A stretch of 57,069 bases of DNA from Pseudorhodobacter antarcticus (GTDB taxonomy: Bacteria; Pseudomonadota; Alphaproteobacteria; Rhodobacterales; Rhodobacteraceae): NCBI RefSeq assembly GCF_900110135.1, contig NZ_FOCO01000022.1, positions 1 through 57,069 of the forward strand, written 5' to 3'. Both the position numbers and the translations under genes were made by a program. How positions within the stretch are numbered: position 1 is the stretch's first letter; every line of letters begins with the position of its first letter. This document shows positions 1 through 7,793 of the stretch, one piece after another. Below the pieces are notes generated by a model, which saw only the letters and a program-made list of their open reading frames with translations, had not been told where the DNA came from and did no database searches.

Positions 1-104
1 GCCCGGCAGGCGAATGCGTAGCATTCACCGAGAGGGGGCACACCGCCTTCGGCTTGGCGCAGGATCGCAAGGATCTGCGGTTCGCTGTATCTTGTCATCT
101 TCAT
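1..104 (-). mobile_element. 5' fragment of an IS3-type transposase OrfA, cut by the window edge
   Basis: Reading leftward from ATG 104 the frame is open to the window edge and begins MKMTRYSEPQILAILRQAEG, the usual start of IS3-family OrfA helix-turn-helix proteins. A strong ribosome binding site (GAGGAGA) lies just upstream. After about residue 22 the expected VAELCREHG-like helix is not visible; the frame instead reads PPLGECYAFACR. The element may therefore be rearranged here, or may be a divergent relative. A small palindrome GAATGC-GTA-GCATTC sits at 12-26. Bases up to about 180 probably form the element's terminal region, but I cannot place the inverted repeat exactly. Confidence 0.6.
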
Positions 105-411
105 CTGAATCTCCTCGTTTATCTTGCCGAGAAAATTCTACTTCCGCAGCCCCTTACTTTCGGGGGGGATTACCACGCCTTTGGTTGCAAATAATTGCAG
201 AATACTTGTTTTTCGAGACCGAAGCGAGAGGCACCAAAACTGGCCCTTGCTTCGCTCTCGCAGAACTAACAGTCACTGAACATCACCCCCCCACCCGTAG
301 GTCGGGGTTCACCCCGACTCCCCCACCCCCCAAAAACCCACAAACATTTCATTTGCCCCCCGCACCCCAACCCCCTATCCCACACCAAAACACCCCACCC
401 AAAGGCCCAAA
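105..411. other. Intergenic region between IS3 fragment and first gene
   Basis: About 300 bases with no convincing gene. It holds the presumed terminal region of the IS3-type element (up to about 180), a C-rich stretch, and the first copy of the hairpin repeat at 297-321. No promoter was recognised with confidence. AAAGG shortly before ATG 412 can serve as a ribosome binding site. Confidence 0.4.
297..321 (+). repeat. Hairpin repeat, copy 1
   Basis: Contains the near-perfect palindrome GTCGGGGTTCACCCCGAC (7-8 bp arms, TTCA loop) preceded by GTAG. The identical sequence recurs at 998-1022 in the same orientation and at 24031-24053 in the opposite orientation. The C- and A-rich sequence after copies 1 and 2 is also similar for some 40 bases. 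It is not followed by a T tract, so it is not a standard terminator. Confidence 0.85.
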
Positions 412-996
412 ATGCGCGCCCTCCTCCTCGCAACCCTCGCCTTCACCACACCCGCCCACGCCGCCCCGTGTGATTATACCTTCTCCCGCCTCGCCGCCAA
501 AACCACGGCGGCGCTCACGGGGGGCAACGGCCTCACCGGGGCGGGGGCCGCGTCCCTTGGCTACTACACATTGGCCCACGCGGGCACTGGCGTTAAAATG
601 CTGGGGGCCGCCGAAACCGCTGGCCTTATCTCCGGCGCAGGCGGGCTGGCCAGCAGCGTCGGCGCGGTCCTCATGGCCCCCGCCACCCTTGTTGCGGGCG
701 GCATCGCGATCATCGGCATGGGATCGTTTGAGGGGTATTGCTACTTCCAAGTCCAGCGCATCACCGACCCATACGAGGTGCGCGAGGTGATCGAAAGCAT
801 CGCGCAGCACGACCCCGCCGTGACCATCGTCCCAACCGATGATGGCCCCGCCATGGCCCTAAACACGGGCGATGACACCAAAACCTACCTCCTGCGCAAA
901 CTCTACATCGCCGATGGTCAACTCAAACACCGCGACTTGCTGCTCAACACCAACCTCGGCCCCGTCGCCTTCACCGCCCCGGAAGTGTCAGAATAA
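412..996 (+). CDS. Exported hypothetical protein, 194 aa
   Basis: I do not recognise the family. Residues 1-18 look like a Sec signal peptide with an AHA cleavage site, leaving a mature protein that begins APCDY. Residues 35-110 are Gly/Ala-rich and hydrophobic and could form one or two membrane hairpins. The C-terminal 80 residues are polar (TDPYEVREVIESIAQHD onwards). Two cysteines (about residues 20 and 107) could form a disulfide after export. The gene stands alone between two directly repeated hairpin elements (297-321 and 998-1022) and converges with priA. It uses C-ending codons like its neighbours. Function unknown; a small periplasmic or inner-membrane protein is the most that can be said. 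Confidence 0.7.
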   Translation: MRALLLATLAFTTPAHAAPCDYTFSRLAAKTTAALTGGNGLTGAGAASLGYYTLAHAGTGVKMLGAAETAGLISGAGGLASSVGAVLMAPATLVAGGIAIIGMGSFEGYCYFQVQRITDPYEVREVIESIAQHDPAVTIVPTDDGPAMALNTGDDTKTYLLRKLYIADGQLKHRDLLLNTNLGPVAFTAPEVSE

Positions 997-997
997 C

Positions 998-1143
998 GTA
1001 GGTCGGGGTTCACCCCGACTCCCCCCACTCCCGCAAAAACCGCAATCCAACCCCTTAAAATTTCCTTAACAAAAAACTCAAAACCCAACAATCCCAACTC
1101 CTTACCCGCCGCATCGCGCGCGAACCACCCCCCAAATCGCACC
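998..1143 (+). repeat. Intergenic repeat element, copy A (with hairpin copy 2)
   Basis: Starts one base after the stop codon at 994-996. It contains the hairpin at 998-1022, then TTAAAATTTCCTTAACAAAA at about 1055-1074, then GCATCGCGCGCGA at 1111-1123 and an AAATCGCACC tail. The same blocks occur in the same order and similar spacing, inverted, at 23925-24053, and in part at 21771-21868. It fills the gap between the convergent hypothetical gene and priA. Confidence 0.75.
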
Positions 1144-1147
1144 AAAC

Positions 1148-3364
1148 TCACAAGAAACTCTGCGGGTCAATATCCACCGCCAGCCGCACATTATTCGGCA
1201 ACCGCACCTGCGCAACCCAGGCCGAAATCGCCGCCTGCAAGGCCACGCCTTTATCCGCCTTCACCAGCAACCGCACCCGATGCCGCCCGCGAACCCGCGC
1301 AATCGGGGCGGGGGCTGGCCCAAACACTTGCGCCCCAATCGCCCGCAGCGGCCCATCGCGCCGCGCCAACTCCGCGCCCAATTCAAACACAGGCCCCACC
1401 TCTGGCCCCGACAAAATAATCCCCGCCATGCGCCCATACGGCGGCACCCCGGCCACGCGGCGCTCCTCCGCCTCCGCCTGCCAAAACGCCTCCTCATCCC
1501 CGCCCAAAATCGCCCTAATCACCGGGTGTTCGGGCTGAAAGGTCTGCATCATCGCCACGCCGGGCTTGTCCGCCCGCCCCGCCCGACCCGCCACCTGCCG
1601 CATCAATTGAAACGTCCGCTCCGCCGCGCGCAAATCCGACCCCGTCAGGCCCAGATCGGCATCAATCACGCCCACAAGCGTCAACAACGGAAAATTATGC
1701 CCCTTGGCCACAATCTGCGTGCCAATGATAATATCCGCCGCCCCTGCCGCTATCGCCTCGATCTGCTCCTTCAACGCCCTTGCCGACCCGAACAAATCCG
1801 ATGACAGCACCGCCACCCGCGCATCGGGAAACAGCGCCACCACCTCCTCCGCCAACCGCTCCACGCCCGGCCCCACGGGTGCCATTTTCCCGGCAACTTG
1901 GCACGATGGGCACACCTCCGGCATCGCCCGCGTCGCCCCGCATTGATGGCACATCAGCCGGTTCAAAAACCGATGCTCCACCATCCGCGCGTCACAATCC
2001 GTGCAGCCCACCTGCTCGCCGCAGGCCCGGCACAGCGTCACCGGCGCGTACCCCCGCCGGTTCAAAAAGATCAATGACTGCTCACCCGCCGCCACGCGCT
2101 TGGCCACCTCCCGTTCCAACGTCGGCGAAATCCAGCGGGTGGAGGGCAGCTTTTCCGCCCGCATATCAATCGCGCGCATGTCGGGCATTTCCGCCACCCC
2201 AAATCGCGCGCCCAAATCCAACCGCCCGTATTTGCCCGTGGCCGCGTTCACCCAAGACTCCAACGATGGCGTGGCCGATGCCAGAACAATCGCCGACCCA
2301 CAAATCGCCGCGCGCAGCACCGCCATATCGCGGGCGTTGTAAATCACGCCCTCCTCTTGCTTATAGGAACTGTCATGCTCCTCATCGACCACGATCAGGC
2401 CCAAATCCTGAAACGGCAAAAACAGCGCCGACCGCGCCCCCGCCACAAACTGCGCCCCCCCATTCGCCGCCATCCGCCACAGCCGCCGCCGTTCCGTCAT
2501 GGTCACGCCGGAATGCCATTCCGCCGGGCGGGCGCCAAACCGCGCCTCCACTCGCGTCAAAAACTCTGATGTCAGGGCAATTTCCGGCAACAAAACCAGT
2601 GCCTGGCGCCCCGCGCGCAAACACTCCGCCACCGCCTCCAAATAAACTTCCGTTTTACCCGACCCAGTGACACCCTTCAACAATGTCGCCGAAAACCCAC
2701 CCAGCGCCACGCTTGCCACCAACGCATCGCCCGCGCCAATCTGGTCGCCCGCCAGCCGCACCACCACCGCGTCCGGGTCCAGCCGGGGATAGGGCACATC
2801 GCGCGGCGCGTCCTCCTCCAACACCACGCCGGATGTGACCAAACCTTTGATCACCGATGTCGTCACCCCCGCCTGCGCCGCCAATTCCGCCAGCGTGAAC
2901 GACAACCCGCCATAGTCGCGGAGCACCTCCAACACCTTCGTGCGCGCCTCGGTGGCCCGCGCCGGGTCGCCCGCACCCAGCCTGTAAACCCGCCGCGTCG
3001 ATGGCGGGCTGTCCAGCCCCGGTGCGCGCGTCGCCAGCCGCAGCATCGCAGACAGCGGCGTCAGCGTATAATCGGCAGCGCGGGTCAAAAAACTGCGCAT
3101 CTCGTCGCGCATCGGTGGCACATCCAAAACCCGGCCAACGGCCCGCAGCTTGGCCGGATCAATCCCGCCCACCCCCACACCCCACACCACGCCCAAAATC
3201 TTGCGCGGGCCCAGCGGCACCTCCACAAAATCGCCCAACGCGCAGCCGCCTTCGGGCGCGCGGTAATCCAGCACGGGGCCAAGGCTGCGCCCGAAACTTT
3301 CGGTCACGGCCACCCCGATCACCTCACCCGCTTGCCACACCTCTCCCACCCCTTGCCCTTTCAT
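1148..3364 (-). CDS. priA: Primosomal protein N' (replication restart helicase PriA)
   Basis: PriA is a superfamily 2 DNA helicase that reloads the replisome at stalled forks. The 738-residue frame has the N-terminal DNA-binding region, a Walker A motif [10 protein letters not shown] near residue 234 and the DEEHD box near residue 329. It also has the zinc-binding cysteine array ([13 protein letters not shown] and [17 protein letters not shown]) and late helicase motifs such as [12 protein letters not shown]. Length is normal for alphaproteobacteria. I chose ATG 3364 because the upstream extension (Cys/Gly-rich) does not look like PriA. It is divergent from the transaldolase gene, with about 60 bp between starts. 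Confidence 0.97.
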   Translation of the reverse strand: MKGQGVGEVWQAGEVIGVAVTESFGRSLGPVLDYRAPEGGCALGDFVEVPLGPRKILGVVWGVGVGGIDPAKLRAVGRVLDVPPMRDEMRSFLTRAADYTLTPLSAMLRLATRAPGLDSPPSTRRVYRLGAGDPARATEARTKVLEVLRDYGGLSFTLAELAAQAGVTTSVIKGLVTSGVVLEEDAPRDVPYPRLDPDAVVVRLAGDQIGAGDALVASVALGGFSATLLKGVTGSGKTEVYLEAVAECLRAGRQALVLLPEIALTSEFLTRVEARFGARPAEWHSGVTMTERRRLWRMAANGGAQFVAGARSALFLPFQDLGLIVVDEEHDSSYKQEEGVIYNARDMAVLRAAICGSAIVLASATPSLESWVNAATGKYGRLDLGARFGVAEMPDMRAIDMRAEKLPSTRWISPTLEREVAKRVAAGEQSLIFLNRRGYAPVTLCRACGEQVGCTDCDARMVEHRFLNRLMCHQCGATRAMPEVCPSCQVAGKMAPVGPGVERLAEEVVALFPDARVAVLSSDLFGSARALKEQIEAIAAGAADIIIGTQIVAKGHNFPLLTLVGVIDADLGLTGSDLRAAERTFQLMRQVAGRAGRADKPGVAMMQTFQPEHPVIRAILGGDEEAFWQAEAEERRVAGVPPYGRMAGIILSGPEVGPVFELGAELARRDGPLRAIGAQVFGPAPAPIARVRGRHRVRLLVKADKGVALQAAISAWVAQVRLPNNVRLAVDIDPQSFL

Positions 3365-3426
3365 CGGCCCCTTGTTTGCGCTACTACACCCGCAACCCCT
3401 GCTGTAACACCCAAAGGACACCCGCC

Positions 3427-4080
3427 ATGAAATTCTTTGTCGATACCGCCGATGTGGATGCGATCCGCGAACTTAATGACCTTGGCATGGTGGACGGCGT
3501 CACCACCAACCCGTCCCTGATCTTGAAATCAGGCCGCGACATTATTGAAGTCACCAAGGAGATCTGTGGCATCGTATCCGGCCCCGTGTCGGCCGAAGTG
3601 GTCGCGCTGACCGCGGACGAGATGATCGCCGAAGGCCGTAAATTGGCCGAAATCGCCCCCAATATCGCCGTCAAAGTGCCGCTCACTTGGGACGGGTTGA
3701 AAACCTGCAAAGTCCTGTCGGGCGAAGGGCATATGGTGAACGTGACCCTTTGTTTTTCCGCCAACCAAGCGCTGCTGGCCGCCAAAGCGGGTGCCACCTT
3801 TATCAGCCCCTTCATCGGTCGCCTTGACGACATCAACCTTGATGGGCTGGACCTGATCGCAGACATCCGCACCATCTATGACAACTACGGGTTTGAAACC
3901 CAAATCCTTGCCGCCTCCATCCGCACGGCCAACCACGTCACCCAATGCGCCCTGATCGGGGCCGATGTGATGACCGCGCCGCCAAGCGTGATCAAAGCGC
4001 TGGCAGGCCATGTGCTGACCGACAAGGGGCTGGACCAGTTCATGAAAGACTGGGCCAAAACCGGCCAGAAAATCCTCTAA
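3427..4080 (+). CDS. tal: Transaldolase (TalC/Fsa-like short form)
   Basis: A 217-residue transaldolase of the short decameric type, moving a dihydroxyacetone unit between sugar phosphates in the pentose phosphate pathway. [20 protein letters not shown], the GVTTNPSL motif and the Schiff-base lysine in [12 protein letters not shown] (about residue 86) are all present. ATG 3427 is preceded by AAAGGA at good spacing; an upstream in-frame extension overlaps priA antisense and is not coding. A clear intrinsic terminator follows at 4099-4124. Fructose-6-phosphate aldolase is a close relative and cannot be fully excluded, but genes of this kind in Rhodobacterales are annotated as transaldolase. Confidence 0.95.
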   Translation: MKFFVDTADVDAIRELNDLGMVDGVTTNPSLILKSGRDIIEVTKEICGIVSGPVSAEVVALTADEMIAEGRKLAEIAPNIAVKVPLTWDGLKTCKVLSGEGHMVNVTLCFSANQALLAAKAGATFISPFIGRLDDINLDGLDLIADIRTIYDNYGFETQILAASIRTANHVTQCALIGADVMTAPPSVIKALAGHVLTDKGLDQFMKDWAKTGQKIL

Positions 4081-4098
4081 ACCTATAGAAACCACGCA

Positions 4099-4124
4099 GG
4101 CCGGGGCGAAATCCCCGGCCTTTT
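4099..4124 (+). terminator. Rho-independent terminator after transaldolase
   Basis: GGCCGGGG, a six-base loop CGAAAT, then CCCCGGCC followed by TTTT. The eight-base perfect GC stem with T tract lies 18 bases after the transaldolase stop. Confidence 0.9.
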
Positions 4125-4232
4125 GCATGGCAGATTTGCCCCAATCGCGTCCAATCCTGCTCCAAATCGCAAAAACCCCGCGATTTTCTGGCGCGCCCCT
4201 GTTACAAGGCAGCAAAACAACAAGGCAGGCAG

Positions 4233-4925
4233 ATGATTGAACAGGACATGCGCGACCGCATCATCGCGGCGCCAGAAACGCTATTAGAAGATCAAGATGT
4301 GATGCGCGCGCTGGTTTCGGCCAATGAACGCGCCATGGGCTCCAACATCGTTGATCTGCGCGGCATTGCGATGGAACGCTTGGAAACCCGGCTGGACAGG
4401 TTAGAGGATACGCACCGCTCCGTCATCGCCGCCGCCTATGAAAACCTTGCGGGCACCAATCAGGTCCACCGCGCCATCCTGCAAATGCTTGACCCCCTGA
4501 CGTTTGAGGATTTTTTGAAAAGCCTGTCGGGCCAAGTTATGCAAACCCTGCGCGTCGATTGCGCACGGCTGGTGCTGGAATCGGTGCAAAACACCGATGA
4601 CCCCGCCCTGCGCAAATTGGGCGAGGTTTTGTATGTCGCAGAACCCGGCTTTATCGCAGATTATATCGCAGGTGGCCGCAACGTGTCCCTGCGCCCCGTC
4701 ACATTGCGCCAAGTGGTGCCCGCCTCCGATGCCCTTTACGGTGACCGCGCAGGCTGGATCCGGTCCGAGGCGCTGCTCCGCTTGGACTTTGGCAAGGGCC
4801 GTTTGCCCGGCATGTTGGTGCTGGGGGCCGAGGATCCGCACCAGTTCAAACCCACCCAAGGCACCGATTTGCTAGCCTTTTTCGCGGGCGTGTTTGAACG
4901 CACCATGCGCCGCTGGCTGTCGTGA
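4233..4925 (+). CDS. DUF484 family protein
   Basis: A 230-residue cytoplasmic protein of the DUF484 family, whose fold is GAF-like. Such genes stand directly before xerC in many proteobacteria, as here, but their molecular role is not established. N-terminal residues 1-70 are charged and probably helical (RLETRLDRLEDTHRSVIAAAYENL); residues 85-230 form the GAF-like part, ending in the LLAFFAGVFERTMRRWL helix typical of the family. Its TGA stop overlaps the GTG start of xerC by four bases (GTGA), so the two genes are translationally coupled. Confidence 0.88.
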   Translation: MIEQDMRDRIIAAPETLLEDQDVMRALVSANERAMGSNIVDLRGIAMERLETRLDRLEDTHRSVIAAAYENLAGTNQVHRAILQMLDPLTFEDFLKSLSGQVMQTLRVDCARLVLESVQNTDDPALRKLGEVLYVAEPGFIADYIAGGRNVSLRPVTLRQVVPASDALYGDRAGWIRSEALLRLDFGKGRLPGMLVLGAEDPHQFKPTQGTDLLAFFAGVFERTMRRWLS

Positions 4926-5845
4926 CCCTCGCCATCTCGCCCGCCGCGCGCACCGCACTGGCCGACTGGCTGGCGCATTTGCGGGCACTCGATGGGGCGG
5001 CAGACAACACGATAAAGGCCTATACCACCGACATCACAGCATTTCTGGCCTTTCTGGCAGGCCACCGTGGCGGCACCGAAGGGTTGGCGGGCATCGTCAC
5101 CCTGCCCCAAACCGATATGCGCGCATGGATGGCGCATGAACGCGGGCGCGGCGTTGGCGCGCGGTCACTGGCCCGCGCGCTGTCGGCGGTCAAAGGGTTC
5201 ACCGCTTGGGTCGCTGATCGCGAAGGGTTGGACGCCACCGCAGCCCTGTCCACCCGCGCCCCAAAATTCCGCCGCAAACTGCCCCGCCCCTTGGCCGAGG
5301 ATGCCGCGTTAGAGGTGCTGGCCACCGTCGGCGATGACGCCCGCGAGGGTTGGGTCGCCGCCCGCGACACCGCCGTGGTCACGCTGCTTTATGGTTGCGG
5401 CTTGCGGATATCCGAGGCGTTGGGGTTAACCGGCGCCGCCCACCCCCTGCCCGACGTTTTGCGCATCACGGGCAAAGGCGGCAAAGAACGGCTGGTCCCC
5501 GTGCTGCCGCAGGCCCGCGATGCCGTGGCCGCCTATGCCCACCTCTGCCCCCACACCATCACCCCCACCGCGCCCTTGTTCAGGGGCACACGCGGCGGCC
5601 CCCTGAACCCGCGCCTGATTTCGGCGTCGATGGAACGGGTCCGCGCCCGCCTTGGCCTGCCCGCCACCGCCACCCCCCACGCCCTGCGCCATTCGTTCGC
5701 CACCCATCTTTTGACCGCTGGCGGCGATCTGCGCACCATCCAAGAGCTGCTGGGCCACGCCTCGCTTTCCACCACGCAAGCCTATACAGCGGTTGATACT
5801 GCCCGCCTGATGGAAGTATATGCCCGTGCGCATCCGCGCACATGA
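4922..5845 (+). CDS. xerC: Tyrosine recombinase XerC
   Basis: XerC, with XerD, resolves chromosome dimers at dif. The 307-residue protein has the N-terminal SAM-like DNA-binding domain (about 1-100) and the C-terminal catalytic domain. The catalytic residues can be seen: Arg in YGCGLRISEALGL, Lys in GKGGKERLVPV, His-x-x-Arg in TPHALRHSFATHLL, His in LLGHASLSTT and the nucleophile Tyr in TQAYTAVD. GTG 4922 overlaps the DUF484 stop, supporting the start. No dif site was recognised in this window. Confidence 0.95.
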   Translation: MTLAISPAARTALADWLAHLRALDGAADNTIKAYTTDITAFLAFLAGHRGGTEGLAGIVTLPQTDMRAWMAHERGRGVGARSLARALSAVKGFTAWVADREGLDATAALSTRAPKFRRKLPRPLAEDAALEVLATVGDDAREGWVAARDTAVVTLLYGCGLRISEALGLTGAAHPLPDVLRITGKGGKERLVPVLPQARDAVAAYAHLCPHTITPTAPLFRGTRGGPLNPRLISASMERVRARLGLPATATPHALRHSFATHLLTAGGDLRTIQELLGHASLSTTQAYTAVDTARLMEVYARAHPRT

Positions 5846-5906
5846 TATTCAAAACCAATGCGCATCCGCGCGCAAAAGCACCGAAAACACGGAACCAAAA
5901 CCCGCT

Positions 5907-6599
5907 ATGACATTGAAAATCAAAGCCCTTTTGGTGCATCTGTTCACCGCAATAGGTGCCGTGCTGGCCATGCTCGCCATGCTTGCCGCCGTCGATGAAA
6001 ACTGGAGCTTGATGTTTTGGTGGCTGGTTGTGGCCTTGGTCGTTGACGGTATCGACGGCCCGCTGGCCCGCAAATATGACGTGAAAACCAACTTTCCCAC
6101 CTATGATGGCGAAACGCTGGACCTGATCATCGACTACCTCACTTACGTCTTTATCCCCGCCTTTGCGCTGTTCAAATCCGGCCTGCTGCCCGATTGGACA
6201 GGCTGGATCATCATCATCGTAATCACCTACGGATCCGCGCTCTATTTCGTCGATACCCGCATAAAAACAAAGGATAATTCATTCGCAGGCTTCCCCGCCT
6301 GCTGGAACATGTTTGTGTTGGTGATGTTCGCCTTGCAGCCCGGATACTGGACCATCCTTGCTTTTGTCATCGCGCTGACCGTGGCGATGTTCACCAACCT
6401 AAAATTCATCCACCCCACCCGCACCGAACGCTGGAACTGGGTTTCCCTGCCCATGGCGCTGGCGTGGACGTTTTTCGCCGGCTGGGCCACATGGGTGGAT
6501 TTTTATGCCAACAGCTGGGCGCATTGGGGGTTGATCGTGACCTCGCTTTATTTGTGTTTCGCAGGCATCGCGCAGCAAATCATCCCTGCCCGCCGCTAA
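5907..6599 (+). CDS. pcs: Phosphatidylcholine synthase
   Basis: A CDP-alcohol phosphatidyltransferase of the Pcs type, condensing CDP-diacylglycerol with choline to give phosphatidylcholine in the inner membrane (EC 2.7.8.24). The 230 residues contain several membrane segments. The active-site signature reads VDGIDGPLARKYDV and ends TLDLIIDYLTYVFIP. This extended form, with the DxxxD in a TLDLIID setting, is characteristic of Pcs rather than of PssA or PgsA. ATG 5907 gives the family's normal start; a longer frame from 5820 overlaps xerC and is unlikely. Confident about the family, and fairly confident about choline as substrate. Confidence 0.93.
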   Translation: MTLKIKALLVHLFTAIGAVLAMLAMLAAVDENWSLMFWWLVVALVVDGIDGPLARKYDVKTNFPTYDGETLDLIIDYLTYVFIPAFALFKSGLLPDWTGWIIIIVITYGSALYFVDTRIKTKDNSFAGFPACWNMFVLVMFALQPGYWTILAFVIALTVAMFTNLKFIHPTRTERWNWVSLPMALAWTFFAGWATWVDFYANSWAHWGLIVTSLYLCFAGIAQQIIPARR

Positions 6600-6638
6600 G
6601 CCCGCCCGCCGCTAAGTCTGGGCGCCAAACCCCAGCCG

Positions 6639-7088
6639 CTAAATCAACAGCCCGCCCGCACCTTCCAACTTCAACAGCAGGATCTTGGTTTCCACCCCAC
6701 CCGGCGCCGAAAACCCACCTAATCCACTGGCCCCCAAAACCCGGTGGCAGGGAATAAAAATCGGGATCGGATTGGCCCCGCACGCTTGCCCCACCGCCTG
6801 CGCAGGCCGCCCCAATGCCCGTGCCAAATCGCCATAGGTCCGCGTTTCGCCAAAAGGTATGGCAAACATCGCCCGCCGCACCGCGCCTTGAAACCCAACA
6901 CCGAAATCCAGCGGCACATCAAACACTTGCCGCAGCCCATCAAAATATTCGCCCAACTGTCGGCACGCTTCGCGCAGCAGCGGTGTGGGGTCGGACCTGC
7001 GCGCCGCCCAATCCAGTTTAATGATCAGGCCGTCCTCCTCCACCACGGCAAACGGGCCGTATGGCGAATGGAAAACGGCTTGGGGCAT
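6639..7088 (-). CDS. ogt: Methylated-DNA--protein-cysteine methyltransferase
   Basis: A 149-residue suicide DNA repair protein that moves alkyl groups from O6-alkylguanine to its own cysteine. The active site PCHRVLGASGLGGF is intact near residue 120, followed by KILLLKLEGA. The helix-turn-helix part contains FGETRTYGDLARALGRP. It lacks the Ada regulatory domain. ATG 7088 gives the usual start MPQAVFHSPYGPFAVVEEDG; the frame runs further upstream but shows no homology there. It converges with pcs and is divergent from the YdeI-like gene. Confidence 0.95.
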   Translation of the reverse strand: MPQAVFHSPYGPFAVVEEDGLIIKLDWAARRSDPTPLLREACRQLGEYFDGLRQVFDVPLDFGVGFQGAVRRAMFAIPFGETRTYGDLARALGRPAQAVGQACGANPIPIFIPCHRVLGASGLGGFSAPGGVETKILLLKLEGAGGLLI

Positions 7089-7174
7089 GGGGTGCTTTCT
7101 GGAACGGATGCGCCGCGTTAAGATAGACGATGCAACGCGAAAACGAAACCCCGCGTGCCATACGAAACAGGGCA

Positions 7175-7793
7175 ATGATCACCGACATCGACAGCTATTT
7201 CACCAAAGGTTGTAGGCGCTGCGCCCGGTTTGATACGCTCGCCTGCTCCGCCCTGCGCTGGCGGCCGGGTAATGCGGCGCTGCGCGCCATCTGTCTGTCC
7301 GCGGGGTTGGAGGAGGCGCTGAAATGGGGCCACCCCGGTTACACCCACGCCGGGCGCAACATCACAGTGATCGGTGCGTTTGTCGCTGATTACCGGCTGA
7401 CGTTTATGGATGCCAGCTTGCTTTCGGACCCCGCCGGGATATTGGAAAAAGCCGAGCCAAACAGCCAACACGCCAACATCTTGCGCTTTACCGATGTGTC
7501 CGCCGTCGCAGCAATGGCCCCCCATATCACCGCCTATCTGACCGAGGCGATGCGCTATGCAAAGGCAGGCATCACACCCACAACCACCCCCCGCGTGCTG
7601 GATCTGCCGCAAGTGCTTATCGACGCGCTGGACGCAGACCCCGACCTAAGTATCGCCTTTGCAGCCCTCACCCCCGGTCGGCAGGCAGCTACGTCCTCGC
7701 CCTTGCGACCACCAAAAAGCTGGAAACCCAGCTTGCCCGCATCGCTAAATACCGCGCCCCATCCTTGCGGGCAAGGGCGCGGTGGAGCGTTAA
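7175..7793 (+). pseudogene. YdeI/DUF1801-like gene interrupted by two frameshifts
   Basis: Residues 1-170 from ATG 7175 are a clear YdeI/DUF1801-type protein (MITDIDSYFTKGC, KWGHPGYTHAGRN, ALTPGRQ). After GRQ at 7684 the family's next residues (GSYVLALATTKKLETQLARI) lie in the -1 frame, and from 7761 the terminal ILAGKGAVER lies in yet another frame, ending TAA 7791-7793. Each step is explained by loss of one base; the second is beside the CCCC run at 7757-7760. The uninterrupted frame runs on to 7858 with an unrelated tail over the ileS 3' end. Either the gene decayed recently or the assembly has two single-base errors. Family function is poorly known. Confidence 0.8.

Noticed and set aside
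998-1022. Hairpin at 998-1022 as a terminator for the exported-protein gene
   Set aside because: It is followed by C residues rather than T residues and is a dispersed repeat found in both orientations.
3001-3426. N-terminal extension of transaldolase from 3001
   Set aside because: It is antisense to priA, Pro/Arg/Ser-rich, and the family start with a ribosome site is at 3427.
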